Made by a program: the position numbers and the translations under genes. Under the pieces are notes generated by a model. That model saw nothing but the letters and a program-made list of their open reading frames with translations, made no database searches and was not told the DNA's origin. Below are positions 40,617 through 49,196 of a stretch of 64,000 bases of DNA, piece by piece. Source of the DNA: Phycisphaeraceae bacterium (GTDB lineage: Bacteria > Planctomycetota > Phycisphaerae > Phycisphaerales > Phycisphaeraceae); assembly GCA_028284155.1 (NCBI GenBank), contig JANQSF010000069.1, forward strand, positions 22,406 to 86,405, in the 5' to 3' direction. Each line of letters starts with the position of its first letter. Within the stretch, counting starts at the first letter, position 1.

Positions 40617-41986
40617 ATACTCGACAACGCATATCCCTCGCGCTGCGGGCGTGAACGCCAACTGTTCGCTTCGGCGTCGCCGGGGAACTCCCACTTGACC
40701 GGGTCCCACTTCAGCGCCCGGCCGTGCCAGTACGCGAGGTTGACCAGGTGACAGACCGTCACGCTGCGCGAGCCGATCTCGACGTCGCAGATCGGGCGTT
40801 TGCGGGAGTGGATGCACTCGATCCAGTTGTTGCGGTGGCCGGTGTTCGCGTACAGGCGCACGTCTTTCTCGGCCAGCGGTTCAGTCAGGATCGATTCAGG
40901 GTCGCTCTTCAACTGGCCACGGTTGACCCACAGGCTGCCGCGCTCGCCGATGAAGCGGATGCCGTTGCCGTTGGTCTTGTGCGTCGCGACGACCTTGCCG
41001 TAGTCGGGGTGGTCGTAAATGACGCGGGCGCCCTGCGTGTCGCCTTTCTTTTCCGGTGGCAGGATCTTGACCGGGCCGGACTCGTCCATGCCCAGCGCCC
41101 ACTGTGTGATGTCGAAGTGGTGCGCGCCCCAGTCGGTGACGTGGCCGCCGGAGTACTCGCGGTAGTCGCGCCAACCCGGGTTGAATGGGTAGCTGCGCGG
41201 GTTGCCGCGCCGGCAGAGGACTTCGTTCCATTCACGCGTCGGTGCCTGGCCGAGCCAGCGGTCCCAGTCGAGGCCGGGCGTGAGTTCCTGGCCCGGTAGG
41301 TCGCAGGGCTTGCTCGTTCGGCCGATGTGTACGTCGACCTCCTTGATCTTGCCCAGACGTCCCGACCGCACATACTCCGCCGCGGCGCGGAAGCGCGGGA
41401 TGCCGCGCAGATGTTTACCGAGATTGTTGCTGCGCTCGTGGTGCTCGCTGCGCTGCTGGCTGCCCGTCTGAAACACGCGTTTGTACTTGCGGACGACCTG
41501 GATGGCCTTGTGCGCCTCGTCGATCGTGAGCGTCAGCGGCTTTTCGCAGTAGACGTCCTTGCCGGCCTTGCACGCGTCGATGATGATCGCGGTGTGCCAG
41601 TGATCGGGCGTGCCAATGACGATCGCGTCGATGTCTTTCCGTGCGACCAGTTCGCGGTGGTCGTTGTACGCGGCACAGCCCTTGTAGCTCTCTCGGCCGA
41701 GGCTCGCATACTTCTTCTCCGTCGTCGACTTGGCCAATTCAAGCCGAGATTTCTCGACATCGCACACCGCGACGACCTGGTTGCCCGGCTTGCCCAGGAA
41801 GTAACCCAGGTGGCCAGACGACTGCTTGCCGATGCCCACGAAGCCGAGGTTGATGCGGTTGCTCGGCGCGTCGGCCCCGAAGACGGTCGAGGGGACGATC
41901 GTCGGCGCGGCGATGACAGCCGAGGTCGCGGCGGTTGCCTTGAGGAAAGATCGGCGGGTCACACTGTCGTGACGTGGCGTGGACAT
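40613..41986 (-). CDS. Tat-exported Gfo/Idh/MocA-family oxidoreductase
   Basis: 457 residues; the ATG at 41986 has AGGAG 7 nt upstream, while a frame open to 42073 has no support. The N terminus carries a twin-arginine signal (TRRSFLKATAATSAVIAAP). The mature protein starts with the Rossmann nucleotide-binding motif (INLGFVGIGKQSSGHLGYF), followed by VVAVCDVEKSRLELA, DIDAIVIGTPDHWHTAIIIDA and CEKPLTLTIDEAHKA, where the Lys is the family's EKP catalytic residue. The C-terminal substrate part includes GGHVTDWGAHHFDITQWALG. These enzymes oxidise or reduce sugars and related compounds with NAD(P). Export with bound cofactor fits polysaccharide breakdown beside the sulfatases. A divergent sulfatase gene begins 149 nt away. 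Confidence 0.9.
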   Translation of the reverse strand: MSTPRHDSVTRRSFLKATAATSAVIAAPTIVPSTVFGADAPSNRINLGFVGIGKQSSGHLGYFLGKPGNQVVAVCDVEKSRLELAKSTTEKKYASLGRESYKGCAAYNDHRELVARKDIDAIVIGTPDHWHTAIIIDACKAGKDVYCEKPLTLTIDEAHKAIQVVRKYKRVFQTGSQQRSEHHERSNNLGKHLRGIPRFRAAAEYVRSGRLGKIKEVDVHIGRTSKPCDLPGQELTPGLDWDRWLGQAPTREWNEVLCRRGNPRSYPFNPGWRDYREYSGGHVTDWGAHHFDITQWALGMDESGPVKILPPEKKGDTQGARVIYDHPDYGKVVATHKTNGNGIRFIGERGSLWVNRGQLKSDPESILTEPLAEKDVRLYANTGHRNNWIECIHSRKRPICDVEIGSRSVTVCHLVNLAYWHGRALKWDPVKWEFPGDAEANSWRSRPQREGYALSSI

Positions 41987-42025
41987 ACCTGTGCTCCTTG
42001 AGCGTGTTGGCTTGATGACGGGACG

Positions 42026-42046
42026 CCTCACCCGGTCGAGGTGAGG
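42026..42046. promoter_or_regulatory. Inverted repeat between divergent oxidoreductase and sulfatase genes
   Basis: CCTCACC and GGTGAGG are perfect reverse complements around a 7-nt centre, in the 148-nt gap between the starts at 41986 (minus) and 42135 (plus). Position and symmetry suit an operator for a shared regulator, or a hairpin. No promoter elements could be placed with confidence. Confidence 0.35.
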
Positions 42047-42134
42047 ACATGGCGAACAGTATAACGAGGCCATTCGCGGGCCGACCTGTTAAGCTGGCGT
42101 CGATCGCCCGTTCGCGACTTAGAGGTGGTTGGTC

Positions 42135-43625
42135 ATGGCATCTTCACCGTCCCGATTGCGCCGTAACCCGTGGATCGTCGTCTTTGTCGCCCTTGGTTGC
42201 GTAGTCTTCACACCCTGCGCTGTGCGGGCCGCGCCGCCAAACATCGTTCTCATTGTTTCGGACGACCAGGGCTACCGAGACCTTGGGTGTTTCGGGTCGG
42301 ACGAAATCAAGACGCCACACCTGGACCGGCTTGCGGCGGGCGGCGTGAAACTGACGAGCTTCTACGTGACCTGGCCGGCCTGCACGCCGTCGCGCGGGTC
42401 ATTGCTGACGGGACGCTACCCGCAGCGCAACGGCATGTACGACATGGTGCGCAACGAAGCGCCGGACTACGGCAAGAAGTACACGCCGCACGACTACGTT
42501 GGGACGTTCGAGCGGGTCGGCGGGATGGACGTGCGCGAGGTGCTGCTGCCGCGTGTGTTGAAGCAGGCTAACTACGTCAGCGGCATTTTCGGCAAGTGGG
42601 ACCTGGGCATTCACCGGCGGTTCCTGCCGTTGCAGCGTGGCTTCGACGACTTTTATGGGTTCGTCAACACGGGCATCGACTACTACACGCACGAGCGGTA
42701 CGGCGTGCCGTCGATGTATCGCAAAAACAAGCCCACGACGGCCGACAAGGGCACGTACGCGACCGACCTGTTCGGCCGAGAGGCCAAGCGATTTCTCAAT
42801 GCGCACGCACCGGCCGCAGCGCGCGGCGAACGGCCGTTCTTTCTGTACGTCCCGTTCAACGCGCCACACTCGGCGTCCAACCTCGACCCGAAGATCCGCA
42901 GCGCCGCGCAGGGGCCGGATTCGCACAAACGGCTTTACCCGCACCTCAAGACGGCGTACCGCGAGTCGACCGCGTACGGCAAGCCGGCCATGAAGCACAC
43001 GCGCGACTCACGCCGGCTCGAGTACCTCGCGTCCGTCAGCGCGATGGACGACCAGATCGGCCACATGCTCGACCTGCTCGACAGGCATGGCGTGGCGGAC
43101 AACACGATCGTGATCTTTTTCAGCGACAACGGCGGCGGCGGTGGGTCGGACAACAGCCCGCTGCGCGGCGGCAAGGGGTCGGTGTACGAGGGAGGCATCC
43201 GCGTGCCGTGTATCGTGCGTTGGCCGAAACGGATCAAGGCGGGCACGACCAGCGACGCGTTTTTGACGTCGCTCGAAATCCTGCCCACGCTTTGCAAGTC
43301 AGCCGGGATCGACACGGCCAAGGCGATGCCCGATGTCGTGCTAGACGGTTTCGACATGTTGCCCATCCTGACCGACGGCAAGCCCTCTCCGCGTCAATCG
43401 ATGTTCTGGCAACGCCGCGCTTTGCAGGCGGCGCGCGTCGGCAACTGGAAGTGGATCAGGACGCCGGCCGGCGAGTCGTTGTACAACCTGAAGAGCGACA
43501 TCGGCGAGCAAGCTAATCTTGCAGCCGAGCGCGGCGAGGTCGTTAAGATGATGCGCGAACGGTTCGCCAACTGGAAAAAGGCCATGGATGCGGCGGAGCC
43601 GCGTGGACCGTTCCGGGACTACTGA
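42135..43625 (+). CDS. Secreted sulfatase (type I, formylglycine-dependent)
   Basis: About 496 residues from the ATG at 42135 (AGAGGTGG upstream). A signal peptide (WIVVFVALGCVVFTPCAVRA) is followed by NIVLIVSDDQGYRDLGC with the metal-binding aspartates. The active-site motif is CTPSRGSLLTGR with Cys83, which would be converted to formylglycine. Further family blocks are GIFGKWDLG, FFLYVPFNAPHS, VIFFSDNGGGGG and YEGGIRVPCIVRWP. Length is normal for the family. The enzyme hydrolyses sulfate esters in the periplasm or outside; substrate is unknown. It is the first of three sulfatase genes and is followed 3 nt later by a HEAT-repeat gene. Confidence 0.92.
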   Translation: MASSPSRLRRNPWIVVFVALGCVVFTPCAVRAAPPNIVLIVSDDQGYRDLGCFGSDEIKTPHLDRLAAGGVKLTSFYVTWPACTPSRGSLLTGRYPQRNGMYDMVRNEAPDYGKKYTPHDYVGTFERVGGMDVREVLLPRVLKQANYVSGIFGKWDLGIHRRFLPLQRGFDDFYGFVNTGIDYYTHERYGVPSMYRKNKPTTADKGTYATDLFGREAKRFLNAHAPAAARGERPFFLYVPFNAPHSASNLDPKIRSAAQGPDSHKRLYPHLKTAYRESTAYGKPAMKHTRDSRRLEYLASVSAMDDQIGHMLDLLDRHGVADNTIVIFFSDNGGGGGSDNSPLRGGKGSVYEGGIRVPCIVRWPKRIKAGTTSDAFLTSLEILPTLCKSAGIDTAKAMPDVVLDGFDMLPILTDGKPSPRQSMFWQRRALQAARVGNWKWIRTPAGESLYNLKSDIGEQANLAAERGEVVKMMRERFANWKKAMDAAEPRGPFRDY

Positions 43626-43628
43626 CCC

Positions 43629-44252
43629 ATGATGATCAATCAACACATCATCCGGCTCTGCCTGGCGGTCACGTTGTTCACATCGGTCGTGTGCCCGCCC
43701 AGCGCGCACGCTCAGGACAAAGAGAAGAAGCCGACCGTTCTGCAGCGCAGGGTCGCCGGTCAGACCGTGCGGTATTGGCTCGACCGATACGGCCGGGGCA
43801 CGCCGATGGACCGTGTGCAGGCCGCTGCGGTGTTGACGACCGTCGAAGGTACGTGCCCCTGCCAGATGATGATGCACGCGTCGCGCGATGTAGACCCGGC
43901 TGTCCGCCACTGGGGCGCGATCGGGTTGGTGAAGATCCCGGAGCGCTACCGCAAGCACGCCGTCGCCCGGTTGACCGACATGCTCGAAGACCCTTCGCCG
44001 ATCGTCCGCGTCACGGCTGCGCAGTCGTTGTGCAGGTTGAATCAGCCTGAGGCGGCGGTCGCATCGTTGGTGAAGACGTTGAGCGACGGTGACGACGCGA
44101 CACGTGTCCGCGCCGCCGTGGCGCTCGGCCGAATCGGCGAACACGCCCGGCCGGCCATCCCCGCGTTGCGCGCCGCGTTGAAGGACAAGTATCGCTACGT
44201 CGTACGCAACGCAGAGCACGCACTGAACAATCTTGGAATCAAAGACCCGTAA
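43629..44252 (+). CDS. Exported HEAT-repeat protein
   Basis: 207 residues, starting 3 nt after the sulfatase stop, so probably co-translated. Signal peptide: LCLAVTLFTSVVCPPSAHA. The mature part is helical with repeats of the HEAT type, such as DPAVRHWGAIGLVKI, DPSPIVRVTAAQSLCRLN and DATRVRAAVALGRIGEHA. In many planctomycetes a HEAT domain is fused to the sulfatase C terminus; here it is a separate gene. Role inferred: a scaffold or partner of the adjacent sulfatase. Confidence 0.8.
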   Translation: MMINQHIIRLCLAVTLFTSVVCPPSAHAQDKEKKPTVLQRRVAGQTVRYWLDRYGRGTPMDRVQAAAVLTTVEGTCPCQMMMHASRDVDPAVRHWGAIGLVKIPERYRKHAVARLTDMLEDPSPIVRVTAAQSLCRLNQPEAAVASLVKTLSDGDDATRVRAAVALGRIGEHARPAIPALRAALKDKYRYVVRNAEHALNNLGIKDP

Positions 44253-44332
44253 TCGGCCTGACGTCGAGCCGCTTGCGGCTTAGCGCAGCGCAATTATCGA
44301 CACCTGAACAAACCAACGATCCGGAAACAAAC

Positions 44333-45973
44333 ATGCCCCATTCACGATCACGCGTCTGTCCGACACTCGTCGCCTGCCTTGTCTCGTTGGCCTGTTCGAC
44401 GGCCCTCGCACAAGACCGCCCGAACATTCTTTGGATCAGTGTCGAAGACATCAGCGCGAATCTGGGATGCTACGGCGACGATTACGCGGTGACGCCCAAC
44501 CTCGACCGCCTCGCGAAGCAGGGCATCCGTTACACGCGCTGCTTCGGCCACGCGGGCGTGTGCGCCGTGAACCGCACGGGGCTCATCACGTCGATGTACC
44601 CGACGACGATTGGCACGATGCACATGCGCTGCAACGGCGTGCCGCCGCATTACGTCAAGTGCTTCCCCGAGTATTTGCGCGCGGCGGGTTATTGGTGCAC
44701 GAACCGTTCGAAGACGGATTACAACTTCGCACCGCCGTTCACGGCCTGGGACAGACAAGGCAACAATCACGGTGACTGGGCCGGGCGCGCGGAAGGCCAA
44801 CCGTTTTTCAGTGTGATCAACCTCACTCTGACACACGAAAGTCGGATTCGCCAGGCGGACAGGTCGTTTCAGAATGCGACCAAACGGCTCATACCCGAGC
44901 AACGGCACGACCCCGCGAATGCGCCCGTGCCGCCTTACTACCCGGACACGCCGATTGTGCGCAAAGACATCGCGCGTTACCACGACAACATCACGGCGAT
45001 GGATTACATCGTCGGCGACATCCTCGCGAAGTTGGAGCAGGACGGGCTCGCGGATGACACGATCGTCTGGTTCTGGTCGGACCACGGCTGGGGCATGCCG
45101 CGCGGCAAGCGGTGGATCTACGACTCGGGGATGCACGTGCCGATGATCGTGCGCTTCCCGAAGAAGTGGGCGCACCTGGCCCCGGGCGGCAAGGCTGTTG
45201 CCGGCTCGACGCATGAGGAACTGGTCGCGTTCATTGACTACGGCGCGACCGTGTTGAGCCTCGCCGGCATCAAGCCGCCGGCCTACATGCAGGGCCGTCC
45301 CTTCATGGGGCGTTTCCAGGCCGATCCGAGGGAGTATGTCTTCGCCGCGCGCGACCGCATGGACGAGACGTACGACATCATCCGTGCGGTGCGCGACAAG
45401 CGCTACAAGTACATCCGCAATTACGAGCCGTGGCGCAGCCGGGGGCAGCACATCAACTACATGGACAAGATGCCCACGATGATCGAGATGCGCCGCCTGC
45501 ACGCCGAGGGCAAGCTCAAGGGCCCACAGTTGCAGTACTTCGAGCCGACCAAGCCGCTGGAAGAGCTGTACGACACCAAGAATGACCCGCACGAGATCAA
45601 CAACCTGGCGGAGTCGGCGGAGCACAAGGGGACGCTCGACCGCTTGCGGGCGGCGCACGAAGATTGGCGCACGCGCACACGCGACCTCGGTCTGATCCCC
45701 GAGCCGATCCTGTGGGAGCGCATGCGGCCCGGCGGCGTGTTCGCAGTAACGCAGTCGCCGACCATCCGATCCGTCGTCGCGCCGCTGCCGGACAAGACGC
45801 AGGTGCACTTGTCAAGCGCTACGCCCGGCGCGTCGATCGGCTACCGCGTCAACGGCGGCGACTGGAAGCTCTACAGCGGGCCTGTGCTTGTCGACAAAGG
45901 CGCGACATTGGAAACGAAAGCCTCGCGGCTCGGCTACCGCGACAGCAAGGCCGTGAAGCAGAAGCTGGAGTAG
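44333..45973 (+). CDS. Secreted sulfatase with atypical active-site motif CAVNR
   Basis: About 546 residues from the ATG at 44333; a frame to 44273 lacks signal context. Signal peptide: LVACLVSLACSTALA. ILWISVEDISANLGCYGDD supplies metal-binding acids. The active site reads CAVNRTGLITSMYP with Cys77, where the usual C-x-(P/A)-x-R has Val at the third place, so maturation by the formylglycine enzyme is uncertain. Later blocks (FFSVINLTLTHESR, IVWFWSDHGWGMPRGKRW, SGMHVPMIVRFP) resemble heparan-type N-sulfatases. The last about 60 residues (SATPGASIGYRVNGGDWKLY) look like a small C-terminal beta domain of the chitobiase/hexosaminidase kind. Substrate unknown. Confidence 0.88.
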   Translation: MPHSRSRVCPTLVACLVSLACSTALAQDRPNILWISVEDISANLGCYGDDYAVTPNLDRLAKQGIRYTRCFGHAGVCAVNRTGLITSMYPTTIGTMHMRCNGVPPHYVKCFPEYLRAAGYWCTNRSKTDYNFAPPFTAWDRQGNNHGDWAGRAEGQPFFSVINLTLTHESRIRQADRSFQNATKRLIPEQRHDPANAPVPPYYPDTPIVRKDIARYHDNITAMDYIVGDILAKLEQDGLADDTIVWFWSDHGWGMPRGKRWIYDSGMHVPMIVRFPKKWAHLAPGGKAVAGSTHEELVAFIDYGATVLSLAGIKPPAYMQGRPFMGRFQADPREYVFAARDRMDETYDIIRAVRDKRYKYIRNYEPWRSRGQHINYMDKMPTMIEMRRLHAEGKLKGPQLQYFEPTKPLEELYDTKNDPHEINNLAESAEHKGTLDRLRAAHEDWRTRTRDLGLIPEPILWERMRPGGVFAVTQSPTIRSVVAPLPDKTQVHLSSATPGASIGYRVNGGDWKLYSGPVLVDKGATLETKASRLGYRDSKAVKQKLE

Positions 45974-46003
45974 TGGCCTTTATAGCGCTCCATGCCGAGA
46001 TTA

Positions 46004-46085
46004 AGCCGGGCCATTCCGAAGGCCCGGATCCTCTCGGATCTGGTCGGTGATCACAGATACCCGGCCCTTCGGAAAGGCCCGGCTT
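46004..46085. repeat. Pair of REP-like palindromes between sulfatase genes
   Basis: AGCCGGGCCATTCCGAAGG followed by CCCGGAT (46004-46029) and CCCGGCCCTTCGGAAAGG followed by CCCGGCT (46060-46085) are each hairpin-forming and are roughly inverted copies of each other, as in paired REP units. The gap separates the sulfatases ending at 45973 and starting at 46143. A related element lies at 47704. Confidence 0.6.
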
Positions 46086-46142
46086 CGCGCTCAAGTTGAT
46101 TCCGACAACCGTTCGATGCATTCTCCCGATAGGTTCAGTCCC

Positions 46143-47654
46143 ATGCAGATCAAACCGTTCATCACATCCGCTCTGCTTCTGTGTCTCATCACACCCGCGC
46201 TCGCCGCCAAGCGCAACGTCGTCCTGTTCGTCACCGACGACCAGAGCCCCGACTTCGGTGCGTACGGCAACCCCGTGATGAAGACCCCGCACATGGACGC
46301 TTTGGCGGCCGACGGCGTCCGTTTTACACACGCGTTCTGCACGACCGCGTCGTGCTCGGCCAGCCGCAGCGTCATCCTCACCGGCCTGCACAACCACGCC
46401 AACGGCCAGTACGGCCACCAGCACCACTTCCACAAGTTCAACGCCTACGGCAACATCGTCAGCCTGCCGACGCTCATGTCCGGCGCGGGCTACCGTACCG
46501 CCCGCATCGGTAAGTACCACGTGTCGCCGGAAGAGGTCTTCAAGTTCCAGACCGTCCTGAAGGGCAACTCCCGCCACCCCGTGTCGATGGCGAATAACTG
46601 CCGCGCGTTCCTACAGGAAGCCAAGGACGACGACAAACCGTTCTTCCTCTACTTCTGCACCAGCGACCCGCACCGCGGCGGCGGCGTGGCCAGCGAACTG
46701 CCCTACAAGCCCGACCGTTTCGGCAACCTGCCCAACGGCCAGGCGCGCCCCGGGATCAAACGCATCGACTACAAGCCGGCCGAGGTGATCGTGCCCGAAT
46801 GGCTGCCCGACACGCCTTGGACGCGCGCCGAACTGGCGCAGTACTACACGTCATGCTCGCGCATCGACCAGGGGCTTGGCACGCTCGTCGATGTACTGAA
46901 GCAGACGGGCCAATGGGAGGACACGCTGTTCATCTACATCAGCGACCATGGCATCGCCATGCCCGGCGCAAAGACGACCGTCTACGAACCGGGCATGCGT
47001 TCGCCGCTGCTCGTGCGCAACCCCTATCTCGGCAAAAAGGGCAAGGGGCACGTCAATCACGCGATGGTCAGTTGGGTCGATCTGACGCCAACCATCCTCG
47101 ACTTCGCCGGCGGGTTGAACGACAAGGGTGACGCCAATACGGACGTCGTTAAGAAAGCGCTGGGCGCGTCCGACACGTCCACGTTCCGCCAGCGCACGCG
47201 CGACACGAAGCCGGGCCAGTTCCACGGCCGATCGTTCCTGCCCGTCCTCGACAAGACCCGGCCCGAAGGCTGGGATCAGGTCAACGCGTCGCACACGTTT
47301 CACGAGATCACGATGTACTACCCGATGCGTGTCGTCCGCACGCGCAAGTGGAAACTCATCTGGAACATCGCGCACGGCCTGCCATACCCGTTCGCCAGCG
47401 ACCTGTGGGTCGCGCCCACGTGGCAGGCCCAATACAAGCAGGGCATGGACGCGATGTACGGCGGCCGAACGGTCAAGTCGTACATCCACCGCCCGCAGTT
47501 CGAATTGTTCAACCTCGAAAACGACCCGTGGGAAACCAGGCCGTTGGCCGACGACCCGAAGCACGCCAAGGTGCTGGAGCAAATGAAGGCCAAGCTGAAG
47601 GCGTTTCAGCAGCAGACGGACGACCCGTGGATCATGAAATGGCGTTACGAGTGA
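46143..47654 (+). CDS. Secreted sulfatase (heparan N-sulfatase-like)
   Basis: About 503 residues from the ATG at 46143, where a signal peptide begins (ITSALLLCLITPALAA); the longer frame crosses the REP pair. NVVLFVTDDQSPDFGAYGN gives metal-binding acids. The active site is CSASRSVILTGLHNH with Cys71, fitting C-x-A-x-R. Further blocks are YRTARIGKYHVSP, FFLYFCTSDPHRGGG, LFIYISDHGIAMPGAKTTVY and ELFNLENDPWE near the end. The pattern is closest to N-sulfoglucosamine sulfohydrolases, but substrate cannot be fixed. It is the third sulfatase of this cluster, probably working with the Gfo/Idh-type oxidoreductase on a sulfated polysaccharide. Confidence 0.9.
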   Translation: MQIKPFITSALLLCLITPALAAKRNVVLFVTDDQSPDFGAYGNPVMKTPHMDALAADGVRFTHAFCTTASCSASRSVILTGLHNHANGQYGHQHHFHKFNAYGNIVSLPTLMSGAGYRTARIGKYHVSPEEVFKFQTVLKGNSRHPVSMANNCRAFLQEAKDDDKPFFLYFCTSDPHRGGGVASELPYKPDRFGNLPNGQARPGIKRIDYKPAEVIVPEWLPDTPWTRAELAQYYTSCSRIDQGLGTLVDVLKQTGQWEDTLFIYISDHGIAMPGAKTTVYEPGMRSPLLVRNPYLGKKGKGHVNHAMVSWVDLTPTILDFAGGLNDKGDANTDVVKKALGASDTSTFRQRTRDTKPGQFHGRSFLPVLDKTRPEGWDQVNASHTFHEITMYYPMRVVRTRKWKLIWNIAHGLPYPFASDLWVAPTWQAQYKQGMDAMYGGRTVKSYIHRPQFELFNLENDPWETRPLADDPKHAKVLEQMKAKLKAFQQQTDDPWIMKWRYE

Positions 47655-47703
47655 TCGACGTGCGCCGTTTGGACGCTGGCGCAACCGCCACCCCGCCAAC
47701 CGA

Positions 47704-47729
47704 GGCCGGGCCATTTCAATGGCCTGGCC
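47704..47729. terminator. GC-rich hairpin between convergent genes
   Basis: GGCCGGGCCATT and AATGGCCTGGCC form a 12-bp near-perfect stem with almost no loop, between the stops at 47654 (plus) and 47741 (minus). It is related to the palindromes at 46004-46085 and may act as a bidirectional terminator; there is no T-run. Confidence 0.45.
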
Positions 47730-47740
47730 CCAAGGCCCCA

Positions 47741-49081
47741 TCAACTTTCGCGCAAGACACCTTCCACCCAACGCGCCGCAACACACAACGCCCCCTCGCG
47801 CCCCGCGCGCCCGATCAACTGCACGCCAACCGGCAACCCGTCCGCGTTCAACCCCACCGGCAACGACGCCGTCGGCACACCAAGCAGACTCCACGGCGCA
47901 TTGAACGACGGGTCGCCCGTCGTCGCCGTGTCCGGCGCGACGCCCGGCGTGGCGGTCGTGATCCATACGTCGCAGTCTTGCAGGTTTGAGTCGTGAACCT
48001 GCGTCCGCCAATCGCCGCGCAGGCTCACCGCCGACTGGTAATCGCAAGGCGTCACCGTCCGACCTTCCTGTATGAATGACGTCATGCCCGACAGCACGTC
48101 GTTCGGATGCGCGTCGAGCGTCGGGCCGTGTGCCTGCGCGCCCTCGGCCACCATGATTGCCCGATGCGCCGCAAGCATCGCTGAGAAGTCGAGCGATTCG
48201 CCGACATGCACGGTCGTTGCACCCGCCCGCGCCAGTCGTTGCATTACGTCGTCGAACACGCCCTGCATATCCGCCTCGCACGCGTCCCGAAAACGACCGC
48301 CCACGACACCCAGCCGCAGCGGCACGTCGGTCGTGACCGACACATGATCCCGATACCCACCCCCATCCATCGCCAGCCACATCGTTTCGCAATCCCCAAC
48401 CGTCCGCGCGATCGGCCCGACGTGATCCAGCGACGCCGACACCGGCACGATGCCGCCCATCGGCAGCGCACCGTGCGTCGGCTTCATCCCGCACACGCCG
48501 CAGTACGTCGCCGGCCGAGTGATCGACCCGCCCGTCTGCGTGCCGACCGTCCCGAGGCACATGCCCGTCGCTACCGCGACCGCCGACCCGCTCGACGACC
48601 CGCCCGGCGTGCGTGACGCGTCCCAAGGGTTGACCGTCACAGGCGGGTCGAAGCACGCGAACTGCGTTGTCACCGTCTTGCCGAGAATGATCGCGCCCGC
48701 TTCGCGCAGCCGCGCGACAATCGGTGCGTCCTGTTTCGCAACCCGGTCGCGCCACGGCGCAAAACCCGCGCCCGTCGGCAAACCTTTGACGTCGATGATG
48801 TCCTTCACACCGATGGGAATGCCGTGCAGCGGACCGCGCGCCGGGACGGACGACTCGATATCCTCGTCCACCTGCTCGGCCGCGCGTAGCGCGCCGTCGC
48901 GATCCACGACGACCCACGCGTGCAGGTCGTCGTCCAACGCGTCGACGCGCGCCAGACAACGCTCGACGACCTCGACGCAGGTCACGTCCCGCCGTTCGAG
49001 CGCCGCCGCAACGCCCGCGATCGTCTGCGCCGGGTCGGGGCGGATCGTCAATCCATCGGGCGTTGGGGGGCGATCGGTCAT
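47741..49081 (-). CDS. Amidase (amidase-signature family)
   Basis: 446 residues from the ATG at 49081. The Ser-Ser-Lys catalytic set of the amidase signature family is present: Lys93 in GIPIGVKDIIDVKGLPT, the cis-Ser in TPGGSSSGSAVAVATG, and nucleophile Ser186 in GTQTGGSITRPA. The usual Asp in GTDTGGS is Gln here. AIILGKTVTTQFA and a C-terminal PWSLLGVPTASLPVG block also fit. Length is typical. No signal peptide, so cytoplasmic; it hydrolyses an unidentified amide. It is not a GatA, as no gatB or gatC gene is adjacent. The upstream gap, shared with the divergent PPC gene, holds a large inverted repeat. The long open minus frame that overlaps it is an artefact. Confidence 0.9.
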   Translation of the reverse strand: MTDRPPTPDGLTIRPDPAQTIAGVAAALERRDVTCVEVVERCLARVDALDDDLHAWVVVDRDGALRAAEQVDEDIESSVPARGPLHGIPIGVKDIIDVKGLPTGAGFAPWRDRVAKQDAPIVARLREAGAIILGKTVTTQFACFDPPVTVNPWDASRTPGGSSSGSAVAVATGMCLGTVGTQTGGSITRPATYCGVCGMKPTHGALPMGGIVPVSASLDHVGPIARTVGDCETMWLAMDGGGYRDHVSVTTDVPLRLGVVGGRFRDACEADMQGVFDDVMQRLARAGATTVHVGESLDFSAMLAAHRAIMVAEGAQAHGPTLDAHPNDVLSGMTSFIQEGRTVTPCDYQSAVSLRGDWRTQVHDSNLQDCDVWITTATPGVAPDTATTGDPSFNAPWSLLGVPTASLPVGLNADGLPVGVQLIGRAGREGALCVAARWVEGVLRES

Positions 49082-49113
49082 AATGTTGTATCGATGTCCT
49101 TTGGAGATCGTTC

Positions 49114-49175
49114 TCGTGCCACGGCCGTGTGGAACACCCTTGATGCACCGCACGGCCGACACGACCGTGGCACGA
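49114..49175. repeat. Large inverted repeat between divergent genes
   Basis: TCGTGCCACGGCCGTGT (49114-49130) and ACACGACCGTGGCACGA (49159-49175) are inverted copies with one mismatch in 17, separated by 28 nt that contain a further partial palindrome. It looks like a REP-type element; its place between divergent starts (49081 and 49197) also allows a regulatory role. Confidence 0.6.
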
Positions 49176-49196
49176 ATCCGGTGCCCGATTCAAAGT

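Noticed and set aside
48450..49196. N-terminal extension of the PPC-protein frame
   Set aside because: It lies opposite the amidase gene, is low in protein-like pattern, and the signal peptide starts only at about 49224.
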